Below are positions 42,617 through 52,058 of a stretch of DNA of 64,000 nt, one piece after another. The stretch spans positions 138,202 through 202,201 of the forward strand of contig JAZPZI010000027.1 in assembly GCA_045544615.1 (NCBI GenBank). The letters run 5' to 3'. The position numbers and the translations under genes are program-made. The notes below the pieces were generated by a model. That model did no database searches and had not been told where the DNA came from. It was given only the letters and a program-made list of their open reading frames with translations. Origin of the DNA: CAKSFT01 sp045544615. GTDB lineage: Bacteria; Bacillota; Clostridia; UBA1381. Within the stretch, counting starts at the first letter, position 1. Every line of letters begins with the position of its first letter.

Positions 42617-43870
42617 TTACTCATCTTCTCCTAGGAAAATCTTATTTATTTTAAGAATTCTATCTTTACACATATCCCAACTTGGATCCTCAGGTCCGCA
42701 ACAAGTCTTAATCACAGTTCCCCAAACACCTTCGTCCCGATAGCGTCTTGCCATATGCTCAATCATTTCCCAGAATGCATCCGACTTTTCTTCCCACTGC
42801 AACAAATACGAGCCAACATATGTTACTCCTTCACCGCAAACAATCGGCACATTAGTCCCGTACTTATTTGCAACTTCCTTGAGTTTTACAATTCCTTCTT
42901 CAAGCTTTTGCACATATTCTTCACGGTTTTTATGGAATCTTTCTTCAAGCCACTTTTCAGCATACGGCATCTTCTTCTCATCAAGATTTGCATAAAACCA
43001 CACTCTGTCATACCAGTCTTCATTGACATCTCTTGCACCTTTACGGGTATTTCTTATTTCCTCGACAGAAACAGGATTTTCAACCATAATTTCCTGGCCA
43101 ATCTCTTTTTGCATTTCAGAATACAAATTCCACATAAAATATGGGTGGCTGTTATATACCTGCATATTTTCAGGCACATATTCATCCCTTGAAGATGGTG
43201 ACATACAGTCATATGCAAATAGCATTTCGGGGTACTTTTCCTGAATCCATGCAAGTGCTTTTTCGTGTGATTTTTTAAACTCAAGCGCTTCTTCGTATGT
43301 AACCGTTCCAGCTTTATCTTCTCTGAACATCCATGCCCATCCGTCTGCTTCATTTGCAATCTCGCAAAAGGCAATACAATCAAATAAATCCCGTTTTTTA
43401 AGCTCCTGCAAAATATAGTCAAGATACTTTGCAAATGTCATAAATATCTCATATTTCGGAATGTTGTGCATTTTTTCTACCATGTAATTATCGCCCACAT
43501 ACCAGAAAGTGTGCAGATAAAACCACGACGATAAAATAACATACATACCATGTCTTTTTGCTGACTCACATATTTCGATCAATCTTTTTAAAAGATCATG
43601 ACGCATGCCATCTCTCGAAACCGATTGACGTGTAATATTACTGTAAGCACCAAACGATTTTCTTAACATAAATGGAGGAAGTTCGTTTCCGTCAACATCG
43701 TGAATCAGACCTGCTCCATCATCAAAACGCAAGCAGTTAAACCCTCTTTCTTTGTGTTCACGCATAACCTTATCTATATCCTGATAAACGTGCCCTTCCT
43801 CAACACCATAAAGTAACCATATTGGAAAAGCAATCGTTAACTTTTCAGGCAGATGCTTTGGTAAATTCAT
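42617..43870 (-). CDS. Cellulase-like family glycoside hydrolase, copy 2
   Basis: A 417-residue TIM-barrel protein of the cellulase-like (GH5-like, clan GH-A type) group. The likely acid/base glutamate is in IAFCEIANEADGWAW near residue 170 (NE motif) and the likely nucleophile in IVCGEGVTY near residue 350. Many aromatic residues line the predicted cleft (WFYLHTFWYV). There is no signal peptide, so it acts in the cytoplasm. It is a tandem duplicate of the next upstream gene (17 bases apart). The substrate is unknown. Confidence 0.75.
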   Translation of the reverse strand: MNLPKHLPEKLTIAFPIWLLYGVEEGHVYQDIDKVMREHKERGFNCLRFDDGAGLIHDVDGNELPPFMLRKSFGAYSNITRQSVSRDGMRHDLLKRLIEICESAKRHGMYVILSSWFYLHTFWYVGDNYMVEKMHNIPKYEIFMTFAKYLDYILQELKKRDLFDCIAFCEIANEADGWAWMFREDKAGTVTYEEALEFKKSHEKALAWIQEKYPEMLFAYDCMSPSSRDEYVPENMQVYNSHPYFMWNLYSEMQKEIGQEIMVENPVSVEEIRNTRKGARDVNEDWYDRVWFYANLDEKKMPYAEKWLEERFHKNREEYVQKLEEGIVKLKEVANKYGTNVPIVCGEGVTYVGSYLLQWEEKSDAFWEMIEHMARRYRDEGVWGTVIKTCCGPEDPSWDMCKDRILKINKIFLGEDE

Positions 43871-43887
43871 AAATTAGTCCTCCCTTT

Positions 43888-45141
43888 TTACTCAATATCG
43901 CCAATAAAAATTTTATTTACTCTTAAAATACGTTCTTTACAATTTTCCCAATTCGAAAAATCCGGTCCGCAGCATGTTTTCACAACAGAACCCCATATTC
44001 CTTCATCTCTATAGCGTCTTGCCATATATTCAAGCGTTTCCCAGAACGCATCCGAACCTTCTTCCCATTGTATTTTTGAAGACCCCATATAAATAACGCC
44101 TTCACCGCAAACAATTGGCACATTAGTCCCGTACTTATTTGCAACTTCCTTGAGTTTTACAATGCCTTCTTCAAGTTTTTCAATGTATTCCTCCCTATTT
44201 CGTGCAAATCTTTCTTCAAGCCACTTTTCAGCGTATGGCATTTTCTTCTCGTCAAGGTTTTTATAAAAACATACTCTATGATACCAGTCTTCATTAACAC
44301 CCCTTGAACTGCCACGTGCTTTTTTTACATCATCAACCGAAATGGGATTTTCAACTATTATCTCATTCGCTATCTCTTTTTGCATTTCAGAATACAAGTT
44401 CCACATAAAATATGGGTGGCTGTTATATACCTGCATATTTTCAGGTACATACTCATCCCTTGAAAATGGTGACATACAGTCATATGCAAATAGAATTTCA
44501 GGGTACTTTTCCTGAAGCCATGCAAGTGCTTTTTCGTGTGATTTTTTGAACTCCAGTGCTTCGTCGTATGTAACAGTTCCCGCTTTATCTTCTCTGAACA
44601 TCCATGCCCATCCGTCTGCTTCATTTGCAATCTCGCAAAAGGCAATACAATCAAATAAATCCCGTTTTTTAAGCTCCTGCAAAATATAGTCAAGGTACTT
44701 TGCAAATGTCATAAAAATCTCATACTTCGTAACATTGTGCAATTCTTCTACAAGTTTGTTGTCGCCAATATACCAAAAAGTATGCAAATAAAACCAAGAT
44801 GATAAAATGACATACATACCATGTCTTTTTGCAGACTCACATATTTCAATCAATCTTTTTAAAAGGTCATGGCAGGTCATTTTTTTAGTAACCATCTGTC
44901 GCATAGGAACCTTCATATTCTCAAGCAAAGGTTTTAACACGAAATCCGGAAGCTCGTTTCCGTCAACATCGTGAATCAGACCTGCGCCATCATCAAAACG
45001 CAAGCAGTTAAATCCTCTTTCTTTGTGTTCACGCATAACCTTATCTATATCCTGATAAACGTGTCCTTCCTCAACACCATAAAGTAACCATATCGGAAAA
45101 GCAATCGTTAACTTTTCAGGCAGATGCTTTGGTAAATTCAT
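43888..45141 (-). CDS. Cellulase-like family glycoside hydrolase, copy 1
   Basis: A 417-residue paralogue of the downstream gene. The first 65 residues are identical in both; residues 66-96 are almost entirely different; the block with FCEIANEADGWAWMFREDKAG is again identical; the C-terminal third is similar, with the nucleophile region IVCGEGVIYMG. Catalytic residues are present in both, so both copies should be active. Cytoplasmic, AGGAGG ribosome binding site, 18 bases behind the transporter gene. Confidence 0.75.
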   Translation of the reverse strand: MNLPKHLPEKLTIAFPIWLLYGVEEGHVYQDIDKVMREHKERGFNCLRFDDGAGLIHDVDGNELPDFVLKPLLENMKVPMRQMVTKKMTCHDLLKRLIEICESAKRHGMYVILSSWFYLHTFWYIGDNKLVEELHNVTKYEIFMTFAKYLDYILQELKKRDLFDCIAFCEIANEADGWAWMFREDKAGTVTYDEALEFKKSHEKALAWLQEKYPEILFAYDCMSPFSRDEYVPENMQVYNSHPYFMWNLYSEMQKEIANEIIVENPISVDDVKKARGSSRGVNEDWYHRVCFYKNLDEKKMPYAEKWLEERFARNREEYIEKLEEGIVKLKEVANKYGTNVPIVCGEGVIYMGSSKIQWEEGSDAFWETLEYMARRYRDEGIWGSVVKTCCGPDFSNWENCKERILRVNKIFIGDIE

Positions 45142-45159
45142 AATTTTACCTCCTTGAAA

Positions 45160-46044
45160 TTATAAAAATAACAATGTTCCAACAAAACAGATTATCACAC
45201 TTGACAAAAGCTTCTTTGTGGGTTTTACTTTGAAAATAAGCAAATCAAAAACCGCCGAGAAAATAATGCTTCCGCCAGTTATAAACGGATAGAGCACAGT
45301 TGCAGGAAGTTCTTTTGCTCCGTTTAGCTGTAACAAATACGATGCACCATCTACAATCGCCACAAGTGCAAAAATCAAAAGTATTTTTTTATCAAATACG
45401 ATCTTCCTGACAGAAATCTCTTTGTTTTCACCTTTTACAGTATTGAAAATCAAAATCAGACCGCACACAAAACATCTGGAAATATTTGAAAGTATAATGA
45501 ATCCTTCACTGGATACAGTCGGATATATCTGTTCAATCTGGTGTGTTTTTGAAATAACGCTTACAAATCCGTTCATTACAAAAACAGCCACACACAAAGC
45601 TATAAGCTTAAAGGATTTTTTACCTTCCCCTAACTTTGAAATCAAAACCGCGAGGAAAATCAGAACTAATCCGATTGTTCTCAGGACAGAGAATTTTTCA
45701 TCAAGAAAAGCAATCCCCCACAAATACGGAATAATCATTCCGCCCGTCATCAAAAACAATGAGAATAGGGTCATTCCGCCAAGTTTTAAAATTTCGAAAC
45801 CAATCACTTTATATGTAAGACACAATAACGCCATCGCAAAGGCCATAAAAAACGAAAACGGAGTGATTTCTATTTTGAACCCGTTTATCCCACAAAACAC
45901 GACGGCAGAAATCAGTGATGTAATTAAAACATAAAGCAGTACAACCTTCTGACTTCCTCCAACCCGTTTTTGATATTCATTTTGCAATGTAAATGTACCT
46001 GCCAACAAAATTGTTGCAACAGTAATCATCAAATAATTTATCAT
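45160..46044 (-). CDS. DMT superfamily (EamA-like) transporter
   Basis: A 294-residue protein with ten hydrophobic helices arranged as two five-helix repeats, the EamA/GRP pattern: MITVATILLAGTFTLQNEYQK first, IGLVLIFLAVLISKLGEG closing repeat one, and VIICFVGTLLFL at the end. The family includes sugar and metabolite carriers (such as the rhamnose and glucose transporters of DMT type). As the only transporter in this operon it is the best candidate to import the product of the secreted enzymes. The ATG at 46042-46044 follows AGAGGAAA; an in-frame upstream ATG lacks a site. Confidence 0.82.
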   Translation of the reverse strand: MINYLMITVATILLAGTFTLQNEYQKRVGGSQKVVLLYVLITSLISAVVFCGINGFKIEITPFSFFMAFAMALLCLTYKVIGFEILKLGGMTLFSLFLMTGGMIIPYLWGIAFLDEKFSVLRTIGLVLIFLAVLISKLGEGKKSFKLIALCVAVFVMNGFVSVISKTHQIEQIYPTVSSEGFIILSNISRCFVCGLILIFNTVKGENKEISVRKIVFDKKILLIFALVAIVDGASYLLQLNGAKELPATVLYPFITGGSIIFSAVFDLLIFKVKPTKKLLSSVIICFVGTLLFL

Positions 46045-46055
46045 TCTTTTCCTCT

Positions 46056-47999
46056 TTATTCCGTAAAACAATAAATAGCAATATCCTTGCCCGCATCAAT
46101 ATCACATTCTATACTATTTTGCTTTGCACCGGGCTCAATTACTATATCTCTGCTGTTATATACAATATTTCCGCTAATTTTTGCACGTTTCGGGACAGTC
46201 GGAGTTGTATCACTGTAATATAGTGACATATTTTCATATCTTGAAAGGTAATTCTCAAGATTACCATTAGCCTCAAGTCTTTTGAATACATTATCAGTTA
46301 CATCAAGGTTTTTATCCCATCTGGCAGAATAATCACTGTAATCATAATAGATAATAGAATCTTCGCAATTATACAGCAAATTATTTGTAACCGTCATATC
46401 GTGACCGCCTGATACCTTTATACCTATTCCCGAAACATTTGAAATTATATTTTCGGTTATTATCTGTCCGCAAAGCTTGTCATCCATATATATCCCATGC
46501 ACCCACCTGTCATAATAACCGCGGATATCATGGATATAGTTTCCTTTAATAGTGTTATTATAGTAGTTAAGCCATCTTCCGATATATATCGCACCCATAT
46601 CGCCCATCTCGGTACAGTTATTATAAAGTTCATTATAAGAAAGCTCACTGTCAGCACCATTGCATCCCATTCCTGACCCGGCTGTGTTATAAATAGTACA
46701 TCCTGTAATCTTATTTCCTACGCCGTTTACATATGCACCGCCGCTACCGCTTGTGGCTGTATTTCTGCCTGTATCATGAACTCTGCAATTTGAAATCACA
46801 TTATTTGCCGGAAGGAAATCATCATCACTTCCTCCATGCAATAAAATCCCATTCATTCCTGCGTTATATATATCACAGTTATCAACTAAAACATTTCGTG
46901 TATCATTCGAGGTAACAAGTCTGGTTCCGCAATTTCTGATAATGCAGTTTTTTACTGATACATTATCACAATCGGTGATTTCAATGCCGTACTTTCTCGA
47001 ACCCTCAATAATCAACCCGTCGAGCACAATGTCTGATACCGAATTGATATCAACAACCGCATGCGGTGCACGGGAAAGCATTATTTCATAAGTTCCTTTA
47101 TCAACAGGATAAAAATAAACCTTATGATTTTCTCTGTCTATGTAGTATTCACCCGGAGCATCCAACTCTTCTAAAATATTTATAACCTTAAATCTTTTAC
47201 CCATGCCCAAATTATGATTTTGGTTATTCAGGGTAAGCATATAACCCGTATCGGCATCAACATCTTTTAACTCCACCGACACCGAGCCCCATTCATCATT
47301 ATTGAAAAATTCAACAATTGCATTGCCTTCAAGGAATTTTCCATCGTGAAGCCACTCCAACGGTCGGTTTTTGTAACATTGAATCGCATATTTGCCGGCA
47401 ACAGGTTCTTCACTGTCATAGAATGAAGTATATCCCGAATATGTATATCCTTCATTTGGATAACTTGCTTTTGTTATCCATTCTTCGCCCAGAAACACTT
47501 CAATTTCCGCCGCTGTCGCTGCATTTGAATCATAGCCTCTCTTTGAAAGAGCTCCATAATTGGTTATCGCTAATCCCGAAATATCAAACTCGGATATATT
47601 ATTCAGCACATCGTCGGGGATACGGGATCTGACTTTCTCATCACTTACCTGTCCTGCAAATCCCGAGTCTAAATAGTTTCCGCCGCTTAGTGTGACTTTT
47701 TCACCATTATATGCCTTAAAACTTATCCTCTCACCATCCGAAATAGCAGATAAATCAAGGACTGCACCTTTGGTATTTATATATCGTCCTTCTTTTATAT
47801 ATACATTTATTTCTTCACCATTATTGTTCATTCTTATTTCTCTGCACTTTTCAACTGCCGCAGACAGAGTCTTAAACGGTGCTTCAAATGTACCGCTATT
47901 GGCATCGTTGCCTGTTGCATCACACACATATAAATCCTGTGCAAAGGCAGGAGTAAGACTTATTAAAAACAACACGGTGGATAATAAAATTCTTTTCAT
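46056..47999 (-). CDS. Secreted right-handed parallel beta-helix protein
   Basis: 647 residues with a signal peptide (KRILLSTVLFLISLTPAFA). The mature protein starts DLYVCDATGNDANSGTFEAP, typical of pectate-lyase-like folds. A middle domain contains INILEELDAPGEYYIDREN, a motif I associate with GH141-like and related beta-helix glycosidases. The C-terminal half is beta-helix repeats (NCIIRNCG, NCDIYNAGMNGI, NCRVHDTG) with the block GAIYIGRW and WVHGIYMDD. Either a lyase or a glycosidase is possible. The ATG at 47997-47999 follows GGGAG; an ATG 18 bases upstream has no site. Confidence 0.8.
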   Translation of the reverse strand: MKRILLSTVLFLISLTPAFAQDLYVCDATGNDANSGTFEAPFKTLSAAVEKCREIRMNNNGEEINVYIKEGRYINTKGAVLDLSAISDGERISFKAYNGEKVTLSGGNYLDSGFAGQVSDEKVRSRIPDDVLNNISEFDISGLAITNYGALSKRGYDSNAATAAEIEVFLGEEWITKASYPNEGYTYSGYTSFYDSEEPVAGKYAIQCYKNRPLEWLHDGKFLEGNAIVEFFNNDEWGSVSVELKDVDADTGYMLTLNNQNHNLGMGKRFKVINILEELDAPGEYYIDRENHKVYFYPVDKGTYEIMLSRAPHAVVDINSVSDIVLDGLIIEGSRKYGIEITDCDNVSVKNCIIRNCGTRLVTSNDTRNVLVDNCDIYNAGMNGILLHGGSDDDFLPANNVISNCRVHDTGRNTATSGSGGAYVNGVGNKITGCTIYNTAGSGMGCNGADSELSYNELYNNCTEMGDMGAIYIGRWLNYYNNTIKGNYIHDIRGYYDRWVHGIYMDDKLCGQIITENIISNVSGIGIKVSGGHDMTVTNNLLYNCEDSIIYYDYSDYSARWDKNLDVTDNVFKRLEANGNLENYLSRYENMSLYYSDTTPTVPKRAKISGNIVYNSRDIVIEPGAKQNSIECDIDAGKDIAIYCFTE

Positions 48000-48013
48000 T
48001 TTTAAATCTCCCA

Positions 48014-49543
48014 TCAATAAGAAGAAATTCTCAGTGTAAATATTCCCTCCGGCATAGTTGCCATTTTACATAGCATCTCGAAATTTCCATTCGAGTCACA
48101 TACAGCCTGATTCAGATATGATATTTTCTCATCAGAATCCAAAAGCACCAAGCTGACTCCCCTGCATTTATCCGTCGTTCCGGAAATTTTAAAATTACCG
48201 TAGCTGATCACATCATCAAGCTTTACATTTAAAATTTTACTTGATAAATTATCAAGCGTTAGAGGTACATATGGATTTTTAACACCCGAAACAACTCTAT
48301 CCTGTTTGAAGGAATACACAATCTTTCTCTTCAGAGGTTGAAGACTTTCACTGTCTTCCCATAGATATATCTCTGCATATGTATTGTCTGTTGTAGCTTT
48401 AATATTATGTTTAAAATCATAGTTACTCACCTTTTGTGATGGTACAGTGATTTTAGTAAATTTTGTGTCCAGATAACCTGTGGTTTCATCTCTTACAACC
48501 GAAATTGCAAGAATCTCTCTATTTCGATCCGACCGGTTTATAATATCCAATGCAATATCAATTCCCGTATCAGATCTTACAAAATCATATGTCATATCGT
48601 AATTTGCCTGATATACTCTATCAGGATAACGTTTTGACACAGCTTGTAAAAATTCAGTTTTGAGTTTTGCAGGAACAGAGAGGGTACTGAGTTCCGGAAC
48701 AGAAACTCCTCCATCCGACAACACGATTTCAGCATTTCTTTCAGGGTAAAGTACTACCTTTTTCAAAGGTGATAATAAATCCACATCCCCGAAATTATTT
48801 TTGCCGATATCATACTCTCCACTCTCGATTACAAGCTGTGTCTTAGCACGTTCCTCCCAACCAAGAGACATATATTCACTAAATGCCTCATTGATTGATT
48901 TTTCAGAGTTTACACGGATATAATCAACATCAGGATAGATTTTTAAATTATCTATCGCAACAGTTGTTTTTGTAGAGTTTTCAGCCCACTGACAAAAATC
49001 ATATGCAGAAAAATCTACGAGATTATATTCTTTTTGATATACCCATCTATCATCAACATAGGCATCACAAAGCTTTCTATCCAAATCCAGTACAAGTTTT
49101 AGTCTGTAGGTTTCGCCGTTTGTAAAGCTGAAAACCTGCTCATCCAAAGATTTACTGAGTTGACCGCCCTTGTAAAAATTCATCATCGCCTGGTAATTGC
49201 CCACGCTATCATAAAACTTCGGGAATCCCTGATATGTAAAGATACCATGTTCTATTGGCATATAATCAAATTCAAATATCACTGTACCTGATATATATGG
49301 CGTATCAAGAGTATGGGACACCTTTATATCAACCTTTCTTACCGTTTCGGTATCATGAAAAATCAATTTACCGTCCTCAACCCTTGCCCACCCATCAACA
49401 GGGCCAAGTGTTAAATTAGTGAAATTATCATAAAAATATATATGCGGCACTTCAAAATCAAAGAAATACTCTGAAGCTAATGCATTAGGTGATAATATTT
49501 GAAGCATTAATGTACAAAACATTAATATCAAAAATTTACGCAT
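48014..49543 (-). CDS. Secreted protein with C-terminal YLNQ module, unknown function
   Basis: 509 residues with a signal peptide (KFLILMFCTLMLQILSPNALA). Residues 25-210 look like a concanavalin-type jelly roll (YFYDNFTNLTLGPVDGWARV, VIFEFDYMP, VAIDNLKIYPD). A linker domain contains VVLYPERNAEIVL. Near residues 392-404 is the module YLWEDSESLQPL, and near 476 the C-terminal YLNQ module also present in the SGNH protein. No catalytic motif is visible; it may bind polysaccharide. It lies 14 bases before the beta-helix gene. Confidence 0.7.
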   Translation of the reverse strand: MRKFLILMFCTLMLQILSPNALASEYFFDFEVPHIYFYDNFTNLTLGPVDGWARVEDGKLIFHDTETVRKVDIKVSHTLDTPYISGTVIFEFDYMPIEHGIFTYQGFPKFYDSVGNYQAMMNFYKGGQLSKSLDEQVFSFTNGETYRLKLVLDLDRKLCDAYVDDRWVYQKEYNLVDFSAYDFCQWAENSTKTTVAIDNLKIYPDVDYIRVNSEKSINEAFSEYMSLGWEERAKTQLVIESGEYDIGKNNFGDVDLLSPLKKVVLYPERNAEIVLSDGGVSVPELSTLSVPAKLKTEFLQAVSKRYPDRVYQANYDMTYDFVRSDTGIDIALDIINRSDRNREILAISVVRDETTGYLDTKFTKITVPSQKVSNYDFKHNIKATTDNTYAEIYLWEDSESLQPLKRKIVYSFKQDRVVSGVKNPYVPLTLDNLSSKILNVKLDDVISYGNFKISGTTDKCRGVSLVLLDSDEKISYLNQAVCDSNGNFEMLCKMATMPEGIFTLRISSY

Positions 49544-49563
49544 AAACCCTCCTTTTTAACCTA

Positions 49564-49617
49564 ATATTATCGGTATACCCCGTCAAGCTGATGCTTGACG
49601 GGAATACACCTGATAAT
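49564..49617 (-). repeat. Long imperfect hairpin between the SGNH gene and the next gene
   Basis: Inner arms CCCGTCAAGC (49579-49588) and GCTTGACGGG (49593-49602) with a four-base loop; outer arms ATTATC and GATAAT extend the stem. No T tract follows, so it is not a standard terminator. It lies in the widest gap (79 bases) of the operon. Confidence 0.7.
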
Positions 49618-49622
49618 AGAGA

Positions 49623-52028
49623 TTAGTTACATGAAACATATATTGTATATATGCCACTTGGTAAAATTCCCGTCTTACACGAGAAATCGACTTCAGTCTG
49701 GCCATTTGTAAGTTGTTGCTGATTTAAATACTTAATCTCGCCTGTTGAATTTACCAGCTTAAAGGTTACAAATTCAGCATCAGTTACCGTAGCAGATACT
49801 TCAACTGTTCCGAGCATTGAATTTCTCTCAGCAGAAAGAGCGGTAATTTTATCTCTTACTGACTCTGTATTTATTACAAATGCAGTTAAACCTTCACCAC
49901 CCTGAACTATCGTTGCACTGTCTGTTGAGAATATAATCTTTTCTGTCAACGGCTCAAGTGTATTAAGTCCATCCCAAATATAAATTTCTATCACATCTCC
50001 GTCATCTGCTGCAAATGAAGTAAGCGGTGCCGAAAGTGTCTTTTCTCCCGAAATTTTGCTTACAACACAATCATCTGACCCAATATTTTTCAGAACGCCG
50101 TCAGAATCCTTGTGAACAGCAATCAACGCAACCGGTTCGCCTTCTTCTGATACACTTGTTGCTTTTAAAGTAACATTCACTTTACCCGATGCAAGTTGTG
50201 TTGTGCTTACAATTTCTTTATTGGTTGCATCGGTCAGCATAAGATTATATAATCTGAGACTCTCTGTAACATCAATGTCAAGAGCAGCATCTAACAAGTA
50301 TTCGCCAAACTCAGCCCCATCAATTGAGATGTTGAGATTCTGACCCTTTTCGGCCTGTGCCGGCAATGTGATTGAACAACTCATATCATCATAATCAACA
50401 GTAACTCTTGACGATATCTCTGTTTCTCCTGAGTAAACGCTTACTGCATTCTCAAGACTTCCTTTATTGGGATAACCGTTAAATTTAAGAGAAAACTTAG
50501 TTGTTCCCTCAGGGATTGTGATTGAATCGGAAACGATACCAATATCTTCTCCATTGACGCTTGCAGATACAAGTTCTGCTTCTTCCAAACCCGAAATCGT
50601 ACCGAAATATCCAATATTAACCGTCGCATCAGTTATTGTCTGACCGTTTTCTTCAAACGCAAGATTTTCAAGCACAAGCTTGTGCCATCCCTCGTTCAAA
50701 TTCAGTTTTGTAGTTTCATCCTTATCAAGATCGCGGAGTGAAACCGCACCATCGTTATATGCAGTCTGGCCATTTGCAGGTGCCGCCTTTCTCAGGCTAT
50801 GAACACCTGTATATGTATCATCAACAGTGTACTTAAACTTACCGGCCGCACTTGAATTCTGTGCAAAAATTCCAATATATGAACCGTAGAAATAGAATGT
50901 TGCTTTATCGCCCGCATTAGATGATGTATAATATCCGTCATTTGTTCCCGAAAGCAAAGCACTGTTATTCTTTGTCCAACCCGAACCATCCAGGTGAACA
51001 TTATCCTGAATTGCTGTAAACTTAGGTGAGCCTTTTTTCGACAAATCATACATGGGCTCTTCTACCCATGTGATTTTGTTGATTTTTTCTCCCGATGCAA
51101 TCTGTTCCAAAATATATCTCGAATAAACATAATATCCGGCAGTATTTGGATGGACAGAATCTGTCATAATAGTATTTTCCCAGAAGTCCGAACCCACTGT
51201 TTCGCTGCTTTGGGATGCTTTTCCTGCAACATATTCAGCATAAGCTTCATAATCTGGATAAGCAACTCCGCTCCAGTCTGTCTTCATATTATCAACAAAT
51301 ATTTTATCCTCTGTCGTTTGCGGATTGTTCCACAGGTTTTCAGGGTCATTCTCATACATTGCTTTTTTGGCCGGCATATAAGTGTCGATTATATAATTAT
51401 GAAAGTCAATTCCTGAAATACCGTAGTAGTCAGCTACAGGGCTGTGCTTCTGAGGTGCAGACTTACCGCCGTAAACTGTCGAGCCATAGCTATACAAAAA
51501 AACAATGTATGCATCAGGTTTTTCTTTATAGAGCTGACGGACAATACTTTCCATATATTCGCCCGTAAACGATGCTGTTGAGTCATTTACGGCAAATTCG
51601 ACAAACACCAAATCGGGGTCTTTTTCCAACACCTGCTTCGCAAATCTGAAAGCACCGTACTGCGATGTAGTACCACCTATACCGAAATTATAAACATTTG
51701 CAGTCTTTGTGCTATCAGCCTCAATCATAGCTTCAAGTCTTCTTCCCACTCTTTGTGCATATGCAAGTGGCACAAAGTTAACAAGCTTTCCGCCTGCACC
51801 CTGAGTTATTGAACCGCCGATAAAACAAATATTTACTTCGTTGTCGCCCGAAAATTTTGTTGCAAGAGTTTCAGAAAGCTGATCAGCTGTTTCTTCTGAA
51901 ATATCAATTTCAAGTCCCGGATCATTGTAGGTCACACCTCCAACTTCAGCACAGGCAACACCCGAAAAAAGGTTTGCCATCAATGCTAAAGCAAGAATTG
52001 TTGAACCTATTTTCTTTATTTTACGCAT
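49623..52028 (-). CDS. Secreted SGNH/GDSL-family esterase with accessory domains
   Basis: 801 residues with a signal peptide (STILALALMANLFSGVACA). The SGNH hydrolase domain covers about residues 45-330: block I FIGGSITQG (nucleophile serine), the glycine block GIGGTTSQYGA, FAVNDS (block III asparagine) and the catalytic dyad in DSVHPN. A beta-sandwich domain (about 330-475) and Ig-like regions follow, then the YIWDGLNTLEPL module near residue 683 and the C-terminal YLNQ module near 767. It probably removes acetyl groups from a polysaccharide. The ATG at 52026-52028 has AAGGAG eight bases before. Confidence 0.82.
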   Translation of the reverse strand: MRKIKKIGSTILALALMANLFSGVACAEVGGVTYNDPGLEIDISEETADQLSETLATKFSGDNEVNICFIGGSITQGAGGKLVNFVPLAYAQRVGRRLEAMIEADSTKTANVYNFGIGGTTSQYGAFRFAKQVLEKDPDLVFVEFAVNDSTASFTGEYMESIVRQLYKEKPDAYIVFLYSYGSTVYGGKSAPQKHSPVADYYGISGIDFHNYIIDTYMPAKKAMYENDPENLWNNPQTTEDKIFVDNMKTDWSGVAYPDYEAYAEYVAGKASQSSETVGSDFWENTIMTDSVHPNTAGYYVYSRYILEQIASGEKINKITWVEEPMYDLSKKGSPKFTAIQDNVHLDGSGWTKNNSALLSGTNDGYYTSSNAGDKATFYFYGSYIGIFAQNSSAAGKFKYTVDDTYTGVHSLRKAAPANGQTAYNDGAVSLRDLDKDETTKLNLNEGWHKLVLENLAFEENGQTITDATVNIGYFGTISGLEEAELVSASVNGEDIGIVSDSITIPEGTTKFSLKFNGYPNKGSLENAVSVYSGETEISSRVTVDYDDMSCSITLPAQAEKGQNLNISIDGAEFGEYLLDAALDIDVTESLRLYNLMLTDATNKEIVSTTQLASGKVNVTLKATSVSEEGEPVALIAVHKDSDGVLKNIGSDDCVVSKISGEKTLSAPLTSFAADDGDVIEIYIWDGLNTLEPLTEKIIFSTDSATIVQGGEGLTAFVINTESVRDKITALSAERNSMLGTVEVSATVTDAEFVTFKLVNSTGEIKYLNQQQLTNGQTEVDFSCKTGILPSGIYTIYVSCN

Positions 52029-52058
52029 AAATTTTCTCCTTAAAACTCGCATTCATCG

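Noticed and set aside
51150..51568. Overlapping open frames antisense to the SGNH gene
   Set aside because: Complementary-strand shadows of a strongly conserved catalytic domain, without ribosome binding sites.
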